Positions 5,082-6,442 of a DNA stretch of 6,442 bases are shown here, in pieces. The stretch spans positions 1 to 6,442 of the forward strand of contig JAGVIM010000038.1 in the NCBI GenBank assembly GCA_020056045.1. The letters are read 5' to 3'. Position 1 is the stretch's first letter; the number at the start of each line of letters is the position of its first letter. The notes under the pieces were generated by a model. The model had not been told where the DNA came from. It saw nothing but the letters and a program-made list of their open reading frames with translations, and ran no database searches. A program made the translations under genes and the position numbers. The DNA comes from Nanobdellota archaeon. GTDB lineage: Archaea; Nanobdellota; Nanobdellia; Pacearchaeales; GW2011-AR1.

Positions 5082-6442
5082 TTAGTTCTTCACCTCACTA
5101 CAAACAATTTCTTTTTTATTATCAAAGACTTTCTTATTTTCTTCATTATTTTTATTTCCATTACCAATTTCTTTACATTCTGTTTCTTTAACTCCATCAT
5201 CTTCACTAACATCTGAAAAATCAAGAATCTTAATTGCAAAGGTTTTTAAATTTAAAACAGGGACCTTGCAAGGATCTGGTTTATTTCCAACTTTTTCTTC
5301 AAATGGAGTGATAGACTGCCAACAAGAACAAGCAATTAACAAAATATTATTATATTTATCAACATCAGTTCTATGTAAATCTCCTGTAGCAATTATATCT
5401 GGAACTTCTTTAATTAACATAGGATCATTGTCTTTATTAGGAATATAAACCATGGATCCATGGCTTGGAGCAAGATGTCTTCTTAGTAATAAGTGTTTAA
5501 CAATTTTTGTAGGATTAAAACTCGCTCTTTGTAATCTTAACTCTTCAATTTCATTTTCAACAGGATGCATACTTGCTCCATGATAAATCATAACCCTAAT
5601 CCCCTGTTTTCCAGAGCTTCCTGCAATTTCAACTAAACTAGGGTTACTAACTAGATATAAATTTTCAATTTTATGTAAAGGTTCTGCAAAATCCTCCCCA
5701 ATAGGGGGTTGAGGCTCTGCAACCCTCACAGCATCGTGCTGACCTGCACATTGAATAATGCTAATATATTTTGGAATTTTTTTATAATATTCTGCCAATT
5801 GAACATATTGTTCTTTAATATCTTTGATCTGCAAATCCTTTTCCTGTCCAGGATAAATACCTACACCATCTATAGTATCTCCAACAACAAAAATATATCT
5901 TATTTTTCTTACAAGCTCTTTTTGTAAATTATCACAATCTTCTCCATTTAACCAAGAAATAAACTTTTCAAAATTCTTTTTTAAAAAATTTCCACTGCCA
6001 ATATGAAGATCTGATATAAAAAGAGCATAAATTTCTTCTTCACTTCTATGTTTTTCTTTCAAAAAAGAATCTGGATAAAAAAGATCATTTACAAATAAAA
6101 AATCTTTTGTTCCACTACACTTAAAACCAATAACATCATCTAGCATTATTTCTTTACTTTTTGCATAAACCTCCTCCCTATTTTGATTAATTAACAATTT
6201 TGCCCTATCTGTCAAATCTTCCACCTCTAAAAGAATATTTTTATTTTTAGTAACAGATTTACTTGTAACAATCCCTATAATAGAAAAGTTTCTATGGTTA
6301 CTATTTATCTTATCTATAGAAGTTAGATTCTCAAGTTCGGTTCTTTGTTGCAATATTCCTTTTAAAAAAGTATATCTATTTCTAAAATGTTTAACAAAAT
6401 CTTTAACCTCTAATTTTTGAGAAGAAAGAACAGGAGAAGAAA
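5082..6442 (-). CDS. polB: PolD DNA polymerase small subunit DP1, proofreading exonuclease (5' end outside window)
   Basis: This is the small subunit of archaeal D-family DNA polymerase, the 3'-5' proofreading nuclease and partner of DP2. The frame stays open to the right edge. The 29 codons upstream of the TTG at 6353 include KDFVKHFRNRY, typical of DP1, so the true start lies outside. Numbering from the first whole codon (6440), 452 residues are seen. An OB-fold region (about 53-125) is followed by a calcineurin-like phosphoesterase domain: SDLHIGS (143-149), GDTIDG (187-192), AGQHDAVR (232-239) then AEPQPP, YHGASMH (286-292), TGDLHR (352-357) and CSCWQS (371-376). Two motifs differ from the usual GNHD and GHxH of the superfamily: Gln234 replaces Asn and Asp354 replaces His. 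The enzymatic core ends near residue 408. A hydrophilic tail of about 43 residues, rich in Asp, Glu, Asn and Lys, follows. Typical family members are 500-700 residues, so a substantial N-terminal part is missing from view. It is the first visible gene of the operon. Confidence 0.96.
   Translation of the reverse strand, partial: SSPVLSSQKLEVKDFVKHFRNRYTFLKGILQQRTELENLTSIDKINSNHRNFSIIGIVTSKSVTKNKNILLEVEDLTDRAKLLINQNREEVYAKSKEIMLDDVIGFKCSGTKDFLFVNDLFYPDSFLKEKHRSEEEIYALFISDLHIGSGNFLKKNFEKFISWLNGEDCDNLQKELVRKIRYIFVVGDTIDGVGIYPGQEKDLQIKDIKEQYVQLAEYYKKIPKYISIIQCAGQHDAVRVAEPQPPIGEDFAEPLHKIENLYLVSNPSLVEIAGSSGKQGIRVMIYHGASMHPVENEIEELRLQRASFNPTKIVKHLLLRRHLAPSHGSMVYIPNKDNDPMLIKEVPDIIATGDLHRTDVDKYNNILLIACSCWQSITPFEEKVGNKPDPCKVPVLNLKTFAIKILDFSDVSEDDGVKETECKEIGNGNKNNEENKKVFDNKKEIVCSEVKN
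5090..5096 (-). promoter_or_regulatory. Ribosome-binding site of the Nudix-HD gene, inside the DP1 3' end
   Basis: GAGGTGA lies nine bases before the ATG at 5080 and encodes part of the final Ser-Glu-Val-Lys-Asn of DP1. It supports the ATG at 5080 as the start. With the one-base gap after the DP1 stop, it implies translational coupling between the genes. Confidence 0.8.

Larger units (their letters stand above)
1..6442 (-). other. Three-gene operon: DP1, Nudix-HD, DP2
   Basis: All three genes lie on the minus strand. DP1 and Nudix-HD are separated by one base, and Nudix-HD and DP2 overlap by 17 bases. No room exists for a promoter or terminator between them, so they must be co-transcribed from a promoter to the right of the window, and ribosomes can re-initiate at both junctions. 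Co-expression of both polymerase subunits with the Nudix-HD protein in near-equal amounts is the likely consequence. The plus strand shows no convincing gene. Confidence 0.85.

Noticed and set aside
4020..5100. Internal promoter or terminator between the three genes
   Set aside because: The junctions are a one-base gap and a 17-base overlap. AT-rich stretches near them are coding and no convincing archaeal BRE/TATA pair or stem-loop with T-tract was seen.
5266..5927. Two short plus-strand open frames (5266-5448 and 5709-5927)
   Set aside because: Both are antisense to conserved DP1 catalytic motifs and have no supporting start signal or recognisable protein.
1..6442. CRISPR array, tandem repeats, tRNA or rRNA genes
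   Set aside because: No regularly spaced repeats or conserved RNA gene sequences were seen on reading; the window is filled by three protein-coding genes.

Overview
The window is a fragment of an AT-rich archaeal genome that is coding almost end to end on the minus strand. It carries the two subunits of D-family DNA polymerase (PolD), an enzyme known only from archaea. The low GC content, short proteins, absence of intergenic space and several sequence variants suggest a DPANN-type archaeon (Woesearchaeota/Pacearchaeota-like). That placement is inferred from memory of such sequences and has not been tested. Strong GGAGGTG/GAGGTGA ribosome-binding sites precede both starts that are visible. 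TGA and TAA act as stops, so the genetic code looks standard.

In transcription order (right to left) there are three genes. First is the PolD small subunit DP1 (5082-6442), whose 5' end lies beyond the right edge. Its frame stays open upstream of the TTG at 6353, so that TTG is not the true start. Second is a 350-residue fusion of a Nudix hydrolase domain and an HDIG-type HD phosphohydrolase domain (4028-5080), starting one base after the DP1 stop. Third is the PolD large subunit DP2 (1-4044), whose start lies inside the last codons of the Nudix-HD gene (17-base overlap) and which runs off the left edge. The tight packing and the ribosome-binding sites buried in the preceding gene indicate one translationally coupled operon.

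DP2 is interrupted by an intein. After 915 residues of recognisable DP2, Cys916 begins an in-frame protein-splicing element. It has an N-terminal splicing block, a TxxH block B and two LAGLIDADG homing-endonuclease motifs, and it fills the remaining 433 residues to the window edge. Its C-terminal splice junction is not in the window. The insertion point falls in the family's catalytic xCDGDE motif, so the polymerase active site is only assembled after splicing.

Together the genes encode a replicative polymerase with its proofreading subunit, plus a probable nucleotide-processing enzyme made from the same transcript. The points most worth following up are the Nudix-HD gene lodged between the two subunit genes, the intein in the catalytic motif, and two substitutions at expected metal-ligand positions of the DP1 nuclease. 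No RNA gene, CRISPR array, insertion sequence, promoter or terminator was found, and no gene-free stretch longer than a few bases exists.
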